This document shows, piece by piece, positions 15,947 to 25,317 of a DNA stretch of 64,000 bases; position 1 is the first letter of the stretch, and each line of letters opens with the position of its first letter. Location: the NCBI RefSeq assembly GCF_050279675.1, contig NZ_JBNNUK010000009.1, forward strand, positions 95,408 to 159,407, in the 5' to 3' direction. A program made the translations under genes and the position numbers. The notes under the pieces are model-generated. The model did no database searches. It worked only from the letters and a program-made list of their open reading frames with translations, and was not told the DNA's origin. The stretch comes from Viridibacillus sp050279675. Lineage in GTDB: Bacteria; Bacillota; Bacilli; Bacillales_A; Planococcaceae.

Positions 15947-17794
15947 CTATACTTTGAATTCTCCAACTACTTTTCTTAACTCATCTGCCTGATGAGATAG
16001 TTCTATCGCTGACGCTGTAATTTCTTGCATTGAAGCAGAGCCTTCTTCTGCGGAAGCTGCAGAACGCTCGGTACTCATTGCTGTATTTTCAGCAATTTGA
16101 TTTACTTCTATAAATGATACAGCCACTTCTTGGCTATAGCTTAAAGTTTGCTCAATTTGAACTACCATTTTGTTAATAATGGCTACAGTTTCGTTTGTCT
16201 GTTTGATAATTTTATCTAAGGAAGCATTTGTTTCATTTGTCACCTCAACACCACGGATGACGTTTTGTACACCATCATGGTTTTGAGTGACAATAGCTTG
16301 AACTTCGGATTGAATTGATGAAACGATTCCCGTAACTTCCCGAGCTGCTTTTTGAGATTGCTCAGCAAGCTTTCGAACCTCATTGGCAACGACAGCAAAT
16401 CCTTTACCATGTTCACCAGCTCTGGCCGCCTCAATGGCTGCATTAAGGGCAAGTAAGTTTGTTTGTTCCGAGATATCAGTAATCGTACGAATAATGGAAG
16501 TAATTTCGGATGATTTTTTACCTAGTGCTTCAACGATTTCTGTTGTATTGGCCATAGTTTCTTCTATTAACATCATCACATTTGATGACTGTTCGACAGT
16601 TTTTCCGCCAAGCTCAGCAGCGACTTTCATCTGATCGGTTGCTGTTTTCACATGTTCCGCATCTGTACTTAAATAACGAGCCGCTTCTTCTAATAAATTC
16701 ATCTTTTGAACTGCGTTATTCATTCGAAGCATCGTTTGTTCGCTACCTTCAGCGATTTCGCCTGTTGTATCAGCAATTGATTGTATAATATTCGAATTTT
16801 CATCTGCTGAAGCCATTAATTGTTGTCCACTAGCTGAAACATTCTCGGCAAGTGTACTCACGCGTTTTACTAATGATGAGATAGACGTGATTAACACATT
16901 TGTACTATTGGCAATTTCTGCGAATTCATCTTTTGTCTTTACTTTTACGCGTTTTGTCAAGTCACCATTAGCTTGTGCGATATCTAAAATAGATGTATTA
17001 ATTGCTGATGTATTACGTTTAATTGAACGGAACAAGATAGTACCCGTTACAATAGTCAAAATAATAGATGATATTGTTAAAATTAAGAAAATTATCATTG
17101 CAAGTTCAGTTTGTTGTTCAAGTGATTTAATTTGCTCGTTGTTTTTCTTGGTTAATACTTCATTGATCATTTCAATATGCACATCTATATAACTCATAGC
17201 TGTTTTGCCATTTCCAGCGAGAACAAGTTTTTGAGCATTTTCAAGGCCAGAATTTTGACGTGAATCAATCAGTCGCTTCGAATACTGAATATAATTGTCA
17301 TAAAATTGGTCAATGGAAGTAATTCGGTCTAGCTCTTCTTTACGATCAGAGAATATTTTTTGAAGATCTAATAAATTTGCTTCAATGCGATCTTTATCCT
17401 GACTATATTGTCTTAAGAAATTATCTTTTCCCGTAATAATATAACTTTGTTCAGAGTTTGATAGTTTCGCAATATCCGCTGCTAAACTATTTACTTTCAT
17501 CTGTTCTACTAGATTTTTCCCTGTGAACACCTTTAATTCATTTTGGAGGTTAGACATATTTGAATAGGAAACAACAAGCATTGCTGATAGAATAATGATG
17601 AGTATAAAGAAGTTAATAATGATACGGCCGCGAATCATTTGGAAAAAGTTCGATTGTATAGGTTCATGAACTTCAATGTTTTTTTGCTTCTTTTTTATTT
17701 TAAAAAGTGAAGCAATTGAAACTGATGACTTAATAGCGCTTTGATTTTCACGTCTCTTTACATTTCCACTACTTTTTCTTGATTTTATAACCAA
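15947..17794 (-). CDS. Methyl-accepting chemotaxis protein (membrane chemoreceptor)
   Basis: 615-residue transmembrane chemoreceptor. Order of parts: basic cytoplasmic start, TM1 (IIINFFILIIILSAMLVVSY) near residues 58-78, an extracytoplasmic helical domain of about 150 residues, TM2 (LAMIIFLILTISSIILTIVTG), HAMP, and the cytoplasmic signalling domain with the hairpin tip ISEQTNLLALNAAIEAARAG followed by FAVVANEVRKLAEQSQKAA. The tip contacts CheA/CheW. The helical sensor of this length resembles a four-helix-bundle type. TTG start (17794) after a weak GGTGAC site, so the exact N-terminus is uncertain. The ligand is unknown and no other chemotaxis gene is nearby. Confidence 0.92.
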   Translation of the reverse strand: MVIKSRKSSGNVKRRENQSAIKSSVSIASLFKIKKKQKNIEVHEPIQSNFFQMIRGRIIINFFILIIILSAMLVVSYSNMSNLQNELKVFTGKNLVEQMKVNSLAADIAKLSNSEQSYIITGKDNFLRQYSQDKDRIEANLLDLQKIFSDRKEELDRITSIDQFYDNYIQYSKRLIDSRQNSGLENAQKLVLAGNGKTAMSYIDVHIEMINEVLTKKNNEQIKSLEQQTELAMIIFLILTISSIILTIVTGTILFRSIKRNTSAINTSILDIAQANGDLTKRVKVKTKDEFAEIANSTNVLITSISSLVKRVSTLAENVSASGQQLMASADENSNIIQSIADTTGEIAEGSEQTMLRMNNAVQKMNLLEEAARYLSTDAEHVKTATDQMKVAAELGGKTVEQSSNVMMLIEETMANTTEIVEALGKKSSEITSIIRTITDISEQTNLLALNAAIEAARAGEHGKGFAVVANEVRKLAEQSQKAAREVTGIVSSIQSEVQAIVTQNHDGVQNVIRGVEVTNETNASLDKIIKQTNETVAIINKMVVQIEQTLSYSQEVAVSFIEVNQIAENTAMSTERSAASAEEGSASMQEITASAIELSHQADELRKVVGEFKV

Positions 17795-17914
17795 TTTGTC
17801 ACCAACTTTCCATATTTCTATTGAATAATGTTCATTTTACTTCTTTATGAGAGAATATTCTATACTTTTTGAAAAATAAATCATTACTAAGTAACTATTA
17901 GGAGGGAGATATTT

Positions 17915-18136
17915 ATGAATCAATCGTTCTATAGTTTTGTACAAACATTTCGTGGTGGTGGAAAACATGATGAGAAGTCTATGTTTGCAGATGCGGCTTT
18001 TCACGATCATAGCTTTCCTAAACAATCAACAGATTTTCATATACTTTCGAGATATATCGAAGAAAAAGTAGATGAAGAAATGAGTGCGCGCGTTTTTGAT
18101 GAACTTTGGTATTTATATGAGTTAAAATACAACTAA
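17915..18136 (+). CDS. yozE: YozE family small protein
   Basis: 73-residue protein of the YozE/UPF0346 (SAM-like fold) family. Seen: SFYSFVQTFRGGGKHDEKS at the start, FADAAFHDHSFPKQSTDFH, the family signature DHSFPKxSxDxHxxSxYLE, and FDELWYLYE at the end. TAGGAGGG precedes the ATG. Cytoplasmic, function unknown; possibly nucleic-acid or protein binding. Expressed alone, divergent from the chemoreceptor gene. Confidence 0.88.
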   Translation: MNQSFYSFVQTFRGGGKHDEKSMFADAAFHDHSFPKQSTDFHILSRYIEEKVDEEMSARVFDELWYLYELKYN

Positions 18137-18209
18137 AATAAGAATAATTAAACAAAAGTTGGACAAATTGATAAATGTAATTATTTCAAAGGATATGTTA
18201 GATAATATT

Positions 18210-18239
18210 TGTCAGAGGTCAGACTTTCTTGGTACAATA
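18210..18239 (+). promoter_or_regulatory. Probable sigma-A promoter of deoD
   Basis: TTGTCA (18210-18215) and TACAAT (18234-18239) separated by 18 bases, about 70 bases before the deoD start. Confidence 0.55.
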
Positions 18240-18306
18240 CTTGTAGCATCATAGCCAAATTATAGAAATATGATGAATAACAATACTATTGAAAAGAGTG
18301 ATACTA

Positions 18307-19011
18307 ATGAGTGTTCATATTAATGCAAAACAAGGCGATATCGCAGACATCGTACTTCTTCCTGGCGATCCACTTCGTGCAAAGTACATTGCTGAAACTT
18401 ATTTAGAAGATGTTACATGCTACAATGAAGTACGTAATATGCTTGGATATACAGGTACATACAAAGGTAAACGTGTATCGGTACAAGGTACTGGTATGGG
18501 TGTACCTTCAATCTCTATTTATGTAAACGAATTAATGCAAGAATACGGTGTTCAAAAGTTAATCCGTGTAGGTACTTGTGGAGCAATTCAAAAAGATGTT
18601 AAAGTTCGTGACGTCATTATTGCTCAAAGTGCTTCTACTGATTCTAAAATGAATGAAATCATTTTCAATGGTTTAGATTTTGCATCAACAGCTGATTTTG
18701 ATTTACTTTTAAAAGCATATAATGCTGGGAAAGAAGCAGGCCTAAATTTAAAAGTGGGTAACATCTTTACTGCTGATATGTTCTATAGTGAAGAAAATCA
18801 AAATGAAAAGTTAGCTCGTTACGGTGTTTTAGCAGTTGAGATGGAATCTGCTGCGCTTTACACTTTAGCAGCTAAATATGGCCGTCAAGCACTTTCTATC
18901 CTAACAGTAAGTGACCATATCATTACAGGTGAAGTAACAACTTCTGAAGAACGTCAATTAACATTTAATGACATGATGATTGTTGCATTAGAAGCAGCTA
19001 TTCAAGACTAG
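18307..19011 (+). CDS. deoD: Purine-nucleoside phosphorylase DeoD
   Basis: Phosphorolysis of purine (deoxy)nucleosides to base and ribose-1-phosphate; salvage enzyme, hexameric type. About 234 residues with VLLPGDPLRAKYIAETYL (phosphate site Gly/Arg), GYTGTYKGKRVSVQGTGMG, RVGTCGAIQ, AVEMESAALYTLA (Glu binding ribose) and the catalytic Asp in LTVSDHIITGE. ATG 18307 follows AAAGAGTG; an in-frame upstream start at 18289 has no better site. Adenine made here could be used by the adenine deaminase encoded at 56.6 kb. Confidence 0.96.
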   Translation: MSVHINAKQGDIADIVLLPGDPLRAKYIAETYLEDVTCYNEVRNMLGYTGTYKGKRVSVQGTGMGVPSISIYVNELMQEYGVQKLIRVGTCGAIQKDVKVRDVIIAQSASTDSKMNEIIFNGLDFASTADFDLLLKAYNAGKEAGLNLKVGNIFTADMFYSEENQNEKLARYGVLAVEMESAALYTLAAKYGRQALSILTVSDHIITGEVTTSEERQLTFNDMMIVALEAAIQD

Positions 19012-19040
19012 TCAATATATAAATCGTTCTAATAACATAC

Positions 19041-19106
19041 AAAAAAAGCAAGTGATCTTAAAATGACCATTAAAGAAATGGCATTGAAACGGTCGCTTGC
19101 TTTTTT
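19041..19106 (+). terminator. Intrinsic terminator after deoD
   Basis: AAAAAGCAAGTGATC pairs with GGTCGCTTGCTTTTT over a long loop; T-run follows. Confidence 0.75.
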
Positions 19107-19291
19107 CTATTTATATCAGTAAATTGAACATAAGTATGTATAGGTAAATGACCATATGATAAATTGATAGTCTTTTTGTTTACTATGCACAATTCTCAAT
19201 GTTATCTCAATTTAAATAATATTAATTTTGAGTATTAATCATATTATAAGAATATTCTTAATTGAAAAAATGTAAATTGGAGGAATTGCTA

Positions 19292-20038
19292 TTGAATCTG
19301 ATTAGAGAAATTGTAGCAGAGCGAAGAACTTATACTTCAATTCAAGAAAAGCATTCTCATCGTTATGCACAGTTAATCCTCCCTCTTCAAGGAAAACTTT
19401 CTATAAAAACAGAGTCGAAAAAGCTTTTACTGGATTCTGAAACAATATTTTTTCTTCCTCCTAAATGTCATCATACATTTCATTCAGTTGAACGTAATGA
19501 ATTTTTAGTATTAGATATCCCTCTTTTTATGCTTAATGAGAGGCAATTACAAAATAGGGAATTAACCTATGAGCTGAATAATCAATGGAAAGGGATTCGA
19601 TATCTTTTACTAAATGAACTTGAACAACATTCACGGAATGGATCTGCTGTTAAAGAGTTGTATCCTTATATTTCTAGATGTTTAATACAAGAACAACAAG
19701 CAAAATCCATTACATATATCCATGAACATTATAATGAAAATATCTCTGTGCATGACCTTTCCTCTCTTGAACATTACAACCGTTCATATTATTCTGAATG
19801 GTTTCTAAAAGAAACTGGAAAAACACCTTCGGCATATATACAAGACGTACGATTGAAAAAAGCTAAAGAATTATTAAGAGATACAGAATTACCTATATTA
19901 CATATCGCTATTCAAGTTGGTCTAGAACATCAATCCTCCTTTACGCGATTATTCCAAAAAAATGAGGGGATAACACCGAGTCAGTATCGAAAAAATCAGA
20001 GACAAAAAGATAGTGAACGTTCAATATACGACATCTAG
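19292..20038 (+). CDS. AraC family transcriptional regulator with cupin sensor
   Basis: About 248 residues. N-terminal cupin half (EKHSHRYAQLILPLQGKL, IFFLPPKCHHTFHSVERNEFLVLD in parts) is a ligand-sensing beta-barrel. The C-terminal 100 residues hold two helix-turn-helices, NISVHDLSSLEHYNRSYYSEWF and LPILHIAIQVGLEHQSSFTRLF, followed by the family end GITPSQYRK. TTG 19292 is the likely start, six bases after GGAGGAA. The next gene, a DMT exporter 110 bases downstream on the same strand, is the probable target; AraC-EamA pairs are common in Bacillales. Inducer unknown. Confidence 0.88.
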   Translation: MNLIREIVAERRTYTSIQEKHSHRYAQLILPLQGKLSIKTESKKLLLDSETIFFLPPKCHHTFHSVERNEFLVLDIPLFMLNERQLQNRELTYELNNQWKGIRYLLLNELEQHSRNGSAVKELYPYISRCLIQEQQAKSITYIHEHYNENISVHDLSSLEHYNRSYYSEWFLKETGKTPSAYIQDVRLKKAKELLRDTELPILHIAIQVGLEHQSSFTRLFQKNEGITPSQYRKNQRQKDSERSIYDI

Positions 20039-20148
20039 TTAAAAAAATCTGACATTTAGAAAAAATCGCTCATCAAATGTATGTAAAACTTAGTTATGGT
20101 CTTGATTTAAGCTCATTTCAAAGATTATTTGTTTAAAGGAGCGAGAAG

Positions 20149-21030
20149 ATGAAAACAGCAGTGGGTTTATTTTTCACACTTTTATGGTCGTCTGCAGCGA
20201 TAGCTACAAAATTTGGTTTATATTCTACAACCCCAATGTTACTGGCAACCAGTCGATTTTTAATCGCAGGTATATTACTACTTCTTTTTGTTTATTTAAT
20301 TAGCAATAAGTATCCTTGGCCAAAGAAACAGGAATGGAAACCCTTAGTTGTTTTAGGGCTATTGAATACTACAATTTATTTAGGTGCATCCTTCTGGGCG
20401 TTAAATTATGTATCTGCAGGTTTGTTTAATTTGTTTGTTACTACTAATCCTTTTATCGTGGCTTTTCTGTCTTACATTTGGCTAAAAAGAACAGTTTCTT
20501 TACAAGAATGGATAGGGATGATTGTTGCTGCTGTTGGTTTATTAATAGCCATTTGGCCATCAATCTCACACAGTGAAGTAAAAGGAAGCGGCTTTCTTAT
20601 TTTAGGGGTGGGTATGATATCAATGGCAATTGGGAGTGTTTATTTTAAAAAAGCTAATTTAAACCTACCGAATATTGTTATTAATACTTGGCAAGTGCTT
20701 ATAGGGGGAGTAGTATTAATTCCTATAACTTTTATGCTAGAAAAAGATACATACTTTTTGGAATTGGATTATTATTTAGTCGGATCGTTAATATGGTTAG
20801 TGTTAGTAGTATCAATTGCTACAATGTTGCTATGGTTTTACTTGTTGAAGCAGGATGCAGTTAGGGCAAATAATTGGTTATTTATGACACCGATTTTTGG
20901 CTATGTACTGGCTGCCATCTTTCTAAATGAAACTATTACATCTTATGATATTATTGCAACTGTATTAGTACTATCAGGCTTATTACTTTCGGGTAATATT
21001 GCAATCAAATCTATTAATAGATTTAATTAG
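20149..21030 (+). CDS. EamA/DMT family transporter
   Basis: Ten-helix inner-membrane transporter of the drug/metabolite superfamily (RhaT/YdcZ type), 293 residues. Two EamA halves are visible: LLWSSAAIATKFGLYSTTPMLLATSRFLIAG opening the first (parts LLWSSAAIATKFGLY, SRFLIAGILLLLF) and SMAIGSVYFKKANLN opening the second, ending FGYVLAAIFLNETITSYDII then VLSGLLLSGN. GAGCGAGAAG before ATG. Probably exports an amino acid or metabolite; direction and substrate are inference from the family. Linked to the upstream AraC regulator. Confidence 0.88.
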   Translation: MKTAVGLFFTLLWSSAAIATKFGLYSTTPMLLATSRFLIAGILLLLFVYLISNKYPWPKKQEWKPLVVLGLLNTTIYLGASFWALNYVSAGLFNLFVTTNPFIVAFLSYIWLKRTVSLQEWIGMIVAAVGLLIAIWPSISHSEVKGSGFLILGVGMISMAIGSVYFKKANLNLPNIVINTWQVLIGGVVLIPITFMLEKDTYFLELDYYLVGSLIWLVLVVSIATMLLWFYLLKQDAVRANNWLFMTPIFGYVLAAIFLNETITSYDIIATVLVLSGLLLSGNIAIKSINRFN

Positions 21031-21036
21031 CATGTG

Positions 21037-21068
21037 AAAAGACCACCTTTTGAAGGTGGTCTTTTCAT
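21037..21068 (+). terminator. Intrinsic terminator after EamA gene
   Basis: AAAAGACCACCTT pairs perfectly with AAGGTGGTCTTTT. Confidence 0.85.
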
Positions 21069-21295
21069 TTATTGTCCTGTAAGAAGTATATTGCAAGTAC
21101 TTAACCAATTTTGAACAGGATCTTTAAATCCAAATGTACCTTTTAAATTCAATGTATAATTCAAATACGTTAAATGAGATAATACAAATAGTGATATTTC
21201 AACCTCTATGAAGGGGCTTGATTGACGTTGATAGAGCCGTACTATATTATGGTATTAGTGTTTAAAACACTTGAAGATTGAAAGTGGTGAAATGA

Positions 21296-22804
21296 ATGGA
21301 CGAGAACAAAGTGGAACCAGAAAAAAACGAACAACCAAATGATGGACAAGAAAAATTAGAAGTTGTAAAGCCCGCAGGCAAATACATACGTATTAAACCT
21401 TTTGCGTTAATCATGATGGTAATTGTTTTAATATTATCTACTTCTGGTTTAACAATCTTTGCGCTAACATTTGGAGAGAAAAAAGTTGTTGAAGTTCGTA
21501 CGCCGACTCATACAGAATTCCAAAAACTATTTAACGCATTTGATGAATTAAAAGCAAACTATTACAAAGACATTGATACAGAAGAAGCAGTAAACGGTGC
21601 AATCAACGGTATGATTGAGGCACTTGGAGATCCTTATTCAGATTATATGAACGTTGAGGAAGCTTCCAATTTCAATGAAAGTATCTCTTCAAGCTTCCAA
21701 GGTATTGGGGCTGAAATTCAAGAGCAAAGTGGCAATATCGTAGTTGTTTCACCAATTAAAAACTCTCCGGCTGAAAAAGCAGGGATTTTACCAAACGATA
21801 TCATAGCTACAGTTGATGGTAAAAGTATTTCAGGGATGACATCATCTGAAGCTGTATTATTAATTCGTGGTGAAAAAGGATCATCTGTAACACTTGAAAT
21901 TGTTCGTGGTGATAGTGAGAAAAAAGTTAAGATGAAAATTGTTCGTGACGATATTCCAATTGAAACAGTTTATAGTGAAATGTTAAGCGGGAAAGTTGCA
22001 CATATACAAATTACAACCTTCTCTAATAACACATATAAAGAACTATTAACAGCACTTGATGACATGGAAGCTAAAGGAATGAAATCTCTTATAGTTGATG
22101 TGCGTCAAAATCCAGGTGGTTTACTTGATTCGGCTGTTAATATCGCTAGTTTATTTGTTAAAACAGGGGAACCTGTTATGCAAATAGAGGACAAAACTGG
22201 TAAAAAAGAAGTAATTGAAGCACAAGGTGGACGTAAAGTAAAAGTACCAGTGTCATTATTAATCGATGGTGGTAGTGCATCTGCTTCTGAAATTTTAGCT
22301 GGTGCTCTTAGTGAATCAGCTAATATCCCATTAATTGGTGAGAAGTCATTTGGTAAAGGAACAGTTCAAACTGCTAGTAGCTTAAAAGATGGTTCAAACT
22401 TGAAATTTACAACAGCTAAGTGGTTAACACCTGAAGGTAACTGGATTCATGAAAAAGGTATTAAACCAACTGTTAAAGTAGATTATCCTTCTTATGCCTC
22501 ATTACCGTATCTAGATCCTGAAAAAGTTATGAAAGAGGGTTCTTTATCAGATCAGGTGAAGGCTGCTGAGAAAATGTTGAAAGCAGTAGGTTACTCACCA
22601 GGTAAAGTTGATGGGCTATTTGATGCTTCAACAAAAGCTGCTGTAATGGCATTCCAAAAAGACCAAAAACTAAAAGAAACTGGCGTTTTAAAAGGCCAAT
22701 CAACATACGCATTAATGGAAGAGCTTCGTCTAAAAATTAAAAAAGACGACCCACAGTTATTAAAAGCTAAGCAATTAATGAAAAAAGAGAGCAGTTCAAA
22801 ATAA
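21296..22804 (+). CDS. S41 C-terminal processing peptidase (CtpA/CtpB-like)
   Basis: Membrane-anchored serine protease, 502 residues. Order: acidic cytoplasmic start, one TM segment (FALIMMVIVLILSTSGLTIF) near residues 35-55, the DPYSDYMNVEEA segment, a PDZ domain (IVVVSPIKNSPAEKAGILPNDII in parts; GEKGSSVTLEIVR), the S41 core with catalytic Ser in GGSASASEILAGAL and Lys in IGEKSFGKGTVQT, and a C-terminal peptidoglycan-binding domain (VGYSPGKVDGLFDASTKAAV, AFQKDQKLKETG). The last domain suggests envelope localisation. In Bacillus, CtpB cleaves SpoIVFA during sporulation, but vegetative paralogues exist, so the substrate is uncertain. Single-gene unit. Confidence 0.92.
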   Translation: MDENKVEPEKNEQPNDGQEKLEVVKPAGKYIRIKPFALIMMVIVLILSTSGLTIFALTFGEKKVVEVRTPTHTEFQKLFNAFDELKANYYKDIDTEEAVNGAINGMIEALGDPYSDYMNVEEASNFNESISSSFQGIGAEIQEQSGNIVVVSPIKNSPAEKAGILPNDIIATVDGKSISGMTSSEAVLLIRGEKGSSVTLEIVRGDSEKKVKMKIVRDDIPIETVYSEMLSGKVAHIQITTFSNNTYKELLTALDDMEAKGMKSLIVDVRQNPGGLLDSAVNIASLFVKTGEPVMQIEDKTGKKEVIEAQGGRKVKVPVSLLIDGGSASASEILAGALSESANIPLIGEKSFGKGTVQTASSLKDGSNLKFTTAKWLTPEGNWIHEKGIKPTVKVDYPSYASLPYLDPEKVMKEGSLSDQVKAAEKMLKAVGYSPGKVDGLFDASTKAAVMAFQKDQKLKETGVLKGQSTYALMEELRLKIKKDDPQLLKAKQLMKKESSSK

Positions 22805-22841
22805 TAAAAATTACATTTAGTGATAAAAAGAAAATGTATGA

Positions 22842-22873
22842 AGAGCTGACCGTCTTAGGAGGTCAGCTTTTTC
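22842..22873 (+). terminator. Intrinsic terminator after S41 protease
   Basis: AGCTGACC/GGTCAGCT hairpin followed by TTTTT. Confidence 0.8.
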
Positions 22874-22904
22874 ATGCGTTTATATAGAAGAAAGGATGAT
22901 TTAC

Positions 22905-23798
22905 ATGGTTGATGTATATCTATTTAGTGGATTTTTAGGAAGCGGTAAAACATCTATGATGACAGATGTAATCCGTCAATTGAAAGAACAAAATATTAAA
23001 CCAGCAATTATTATGAATGAACTAGGCAAATTAAATTTCGATTCACAAGCAGTGGAAGAGGATGTTCCATTAAAAGAAATGCTAAATGGCTGTATATGTT
23101 GCTCAGGATCAGAAAAAACAGAAGCTCAAATACAAACATTATTAGCTGAATCAGAGTTTGATGTACTCATTATTGAAACAACAGGGGCAGCACATCCGGT
23201 GGAGGCATTAGATGCTGTATATTCTCCTCTTTTTGCCGATCAATTGAATATTAAAGGGATCGTTACAGTAGCAGATAGTAAACGCTGGCTAGAACGTGAT
23301 CAATTATCCCCTCAGGTACGATCGCTGTTTTTAGAACAAATCCGACATGCGCATCTTATACTAGCCAATAAATCGGATTTACTAACTGAAGAAGAACGAG
23401 CAAAAGTAACGTTTGAGATTCAATCTTTAAATCCTCATGCGCAATTATTACAAACAACTAATGGTCGAGTACCTTTAAAGTATCTACAAAGCCTACATGC
23501 AACAGCTCGCCCAACTAACATTGAATCAGCGCCAATAAGTCATATGCATTTAAGTTCTCGCTTAGTGACATTCACTGAACCACTAGAACAAGAAGTTTTT
23601 GAAGAGTGGCTTCGAACAATTCCTTCAACTATTTATCGTATGAAGGGTTATGTTCCTATTAAAGGAATGAAAAATCCAATGCTCTTTCAATATGCATATG
23701 GTTTAACTCAATGGATGCCTGAATATATGCAGATGCCTCCTAATATCGTTATCATTGGTGAAAATGTGAATGAACTCGAGGTTGTTGGTACTTTGTAA
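22905..23798 (+). CDS. CobW/COG0523 G3E-family GTPase (metal chaperone)
   Basis: About 297 residues. Walker A GFLGSGKTSM at residues 7-16, the Walker-B-like IIMNELGKLNFD, the metal-binding CICC in LNGCICCSGSEKTE (CxCC of COG0523), IIETTGAAHP and the base-recognition NKSD in LILANKSDLL. The C-terminal CobW_C part is short. Members insert or traffic Zn, Co or Fe using GTP. No Zur box or metalloprotein gene is next door. ATG 22905 lies nine bases after AAAGG. The cobalamin-linked locus at 43 kb is too far to connect. Confidence 0.9.
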   Translation: MVDVYLFSGFLGSGKTSMMTDVIRQLKEQNIKPAIIMNELGKLNFDSQAVEEDVPLKEMLNGCICCSGSEKTEAQIQTLLAESEFDVLIIETTGAAHPVEALDAVYSPLFADQLNIKGIVTVADSKRWLERDQLSPQVRSLFLEQIRHAHLILANKSDLLTEEERAKVTFEIQSLNPHAQLLQTTNGRVPLKYLQSLHATARPTNIESAPISHMHLSSRLVTFTEPLEQEVFEEWLRTIPSTIYRMKGYVPIKGMKNPMLFQYAYGLTQWMPEYMQMPPNIVIIGENVNELEVVGTL

Positions 23799-23997
23799 CA
23801 TAACTAGCCATTTTTTTGGGTGTCAACCCAATCCTCCTAGTAATTAAAAGATAGATTGCTAAATTTGCACAATTTCATAGCCAATTCGTGATTGAAATTA
23901 AGGCGTCTTTATTCTTAATTGGACAAAGTAGCAATAATTGGACGCTTTGTTACAAAAATCCCGCGTTACGATATTTGCAGACAAGGAGGAATAAAAC

Positions 23998-24732
23998 ATG
24001 AAAAAATGGTTATTACCAATGAGTCTCGTTATGCTTATGGGCGTACAGGCGGGAACGGCGGAAGCTTCAGCTTCTACAAACTCATCCGACACAGTGAAGC
24101 AAACGCAAACAACATACAAAGGGGCTAAGCCTTGTAAGGTAACTTATAAGTTTAATAGCAATGCAAATAGATACACTTATAAGTATAATTGCAATACAAG
24201 TAAACCATCAGGTGGCAATGCTTCGAAACCAGAGAACAAACCATCAAATGGTAACTCAAATAATTCGGGCAACAGTTCGTCAAATGGCAACACAGGTAAT
24301 TCGGGCAACAGTTCGTCAAATGGAAATACAGGTAACTCTACAACATCAACTGTAGATCAATTCGAACAAAAAGTTATTGAGTTAACTAATGTTGAGCGTC
24401 AAAAAGCTGGACTAGCTGCTCTTAAATCAGATAAAGCTTTGATGGGTGCAGCACGCGAGAAATCACTTGATATGCAAAAAAATAAATATTTCTCACATAC
24501 AAGTCCTACATTTGGTTCACCATTTGACCGTATGAAAGCACTTGGTATTCAATACAGTGCTGCTGGAGAAAATATTGCAATGGGTCAAAAAACACCAGAA
24601 GAAGTTGTAAAAGGTTGGATGAACTCACCAGGTCATCGTGCTAATATTATGAGCACATCATTTACTCATATTGGTGTAGGTTATGCTGCTAATGGTAACT
24701 ACTGGACACAACAATTTATTAAAGCAAAATAA
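23998..24732 (+). CDS. Secreted CAP-domain (SCP/PR1) protein, YkwD-like
   Basis: 244 residues. Signal peptide MKKWLLPMSLVMLMGVQAG with AEA cleavage near 24; a short basic, cysteine-containing region (KPCKVTYKFNSN, YKYNCNTSKPSG); a low-complexity Asn/Ser/Gly linker (NSGNSSSNGNTG repeated); then a CAP domain from about residue 120 with NVERQKAGLAAL, YFSHTSPTFGSPFDRM, GENIAMGQKTPEEVV and WMNSPGHRANIMSTSFTHIG, carrying the conserved His/Glu/His set. AAGGAGG before the ATG. Such proteins are exported and often spore- or wall-associated; activity is not established. A second CAP protein is at 41.2 kb. Confidence 0.9.
   Translation: MKKWLLPMSLVMLMGVQAGTAEASASTNSSDTVKQTQTTYKGAKPCKVTYKFNSNANRYTYKYNCNTSKPSGGNASKPENKPSNGNSNNSGNSSSNGNTGNSGNSSSNGNTGNSTTSTVDQFEQKVIELTNVERQKAGLAALKSDKALMGAAREKSLDMQKNKYFSHTSPTFGSPFDRMKALGIQYSAAGENIAMGQKTPEEVVKGWMNSPGHRANIMSTSFTHIGVGYAANGNYWTQQFIKAK
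24262..24333 (+). repeat. 36-bp direct tandem repeat, two copies, inside the CAP gene linker
   Basis: Units 24262-24297 and 24298-24333 are identical except at two positions; each encodes NSGNSSSNGNTG. In-frame copy-number change would lengthen or shorten the linker by 12 residues. Confidence 0.85.
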
Positions 24733-24742
24733 TCATATAATA

Positions 24743-24780
24743 AATACCAGCTCTCATATTGAGTGCTGGTATTTTTGTTT
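24743..24780 (+). terminator. Intrinsic terminator after CAP gene
   Basis: AATACCAGCTCTCA pairs with TGAGTGCTGGTATT, followed by TTTGTTTT. Confidence 0.8.
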
Positions 24781-24782
24781 TA

Positions 24783-25265
24783 AATGCAGAGTCTGCTAAA
24801 ACACCTATATATGACTTTCTTGACATCTATTATCGAAACTCTCAAAATCCAATAACATTAAAGATTGCGTTAACGGATGGCTCTGTTAAGCAATATATAG
24901 ATATCAAACAACATTTACCTAGTGATGCAGGTGAGTATTATCAACGCTTCATCGAAAGTTTTGAAAGAAATACAATCTTGCCGAAAGTTACGCTTAAAAG
25001 AACAGCTTCCTTGCATTCCGACAAGGGAAAAGGCTTAGTGTTAGCTTATATAAAGAGAGATAAAGAAAATGGTATTCCTGTAGCTGAAGGTCTTGTACTT
25101 TTTAAAGATTAAGTATTTACAGGGACAACACTTGATGTAAAAGAATCATTACTACTAGTATTATTAACTAAAGGTAAGGCGACTAATGCAAAGATATCTT
25201 ATTTGTGGAAGAATGGAGATAAGAAGTCACCTGTTTCAATTACAAGAGCAGAGATATTAGAGTAG
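24783..25265 (+). pseudogene. Unrecognised gene remnant broken by in-frame TAA
   Basis: One frame reads YDFLDIYYRNSQNPITLKIA onward to GLVLFKD, hits TAA at 25110-25112, then continues in the same frame as VFTGTTLDVKESLLLVLLTK to a final TAG at 25263-25265. Composition is protein-like on both sides of the stop. No ribosome site or credible start exists: the 5' end merges with the terminator of the CAP gene, so the N-terminus, perhaps with a signal peptide, is also lost. I do not recognise the family. Confidence 0.5.
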
Positions 25266-25285
25266 TAATAATTTTACACGAATAA

Positions 25286-25317
25286 AAAACGCCTCTATTA
25301 AGCAATAGAGGCGTTTT
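25286..25317 (-). terminator. Intrinsic terminator of MATE gene (overlaps its stop codon)
   Basis: AAAACGCCTCTATT/AATAGAGGCGTTTT, four-base loop; the MATE stop codon lies inside the stem. T-rich on both strands, so possibly bidirectional. Confidence 0.8.

Noticed and set aside
23919..24128. 69-residue ORF overlapping the start of the CAP gene
   Set aside because: Out of frame with the signal-peptide ORF, which has the AAGGAGG site; shadow frame.
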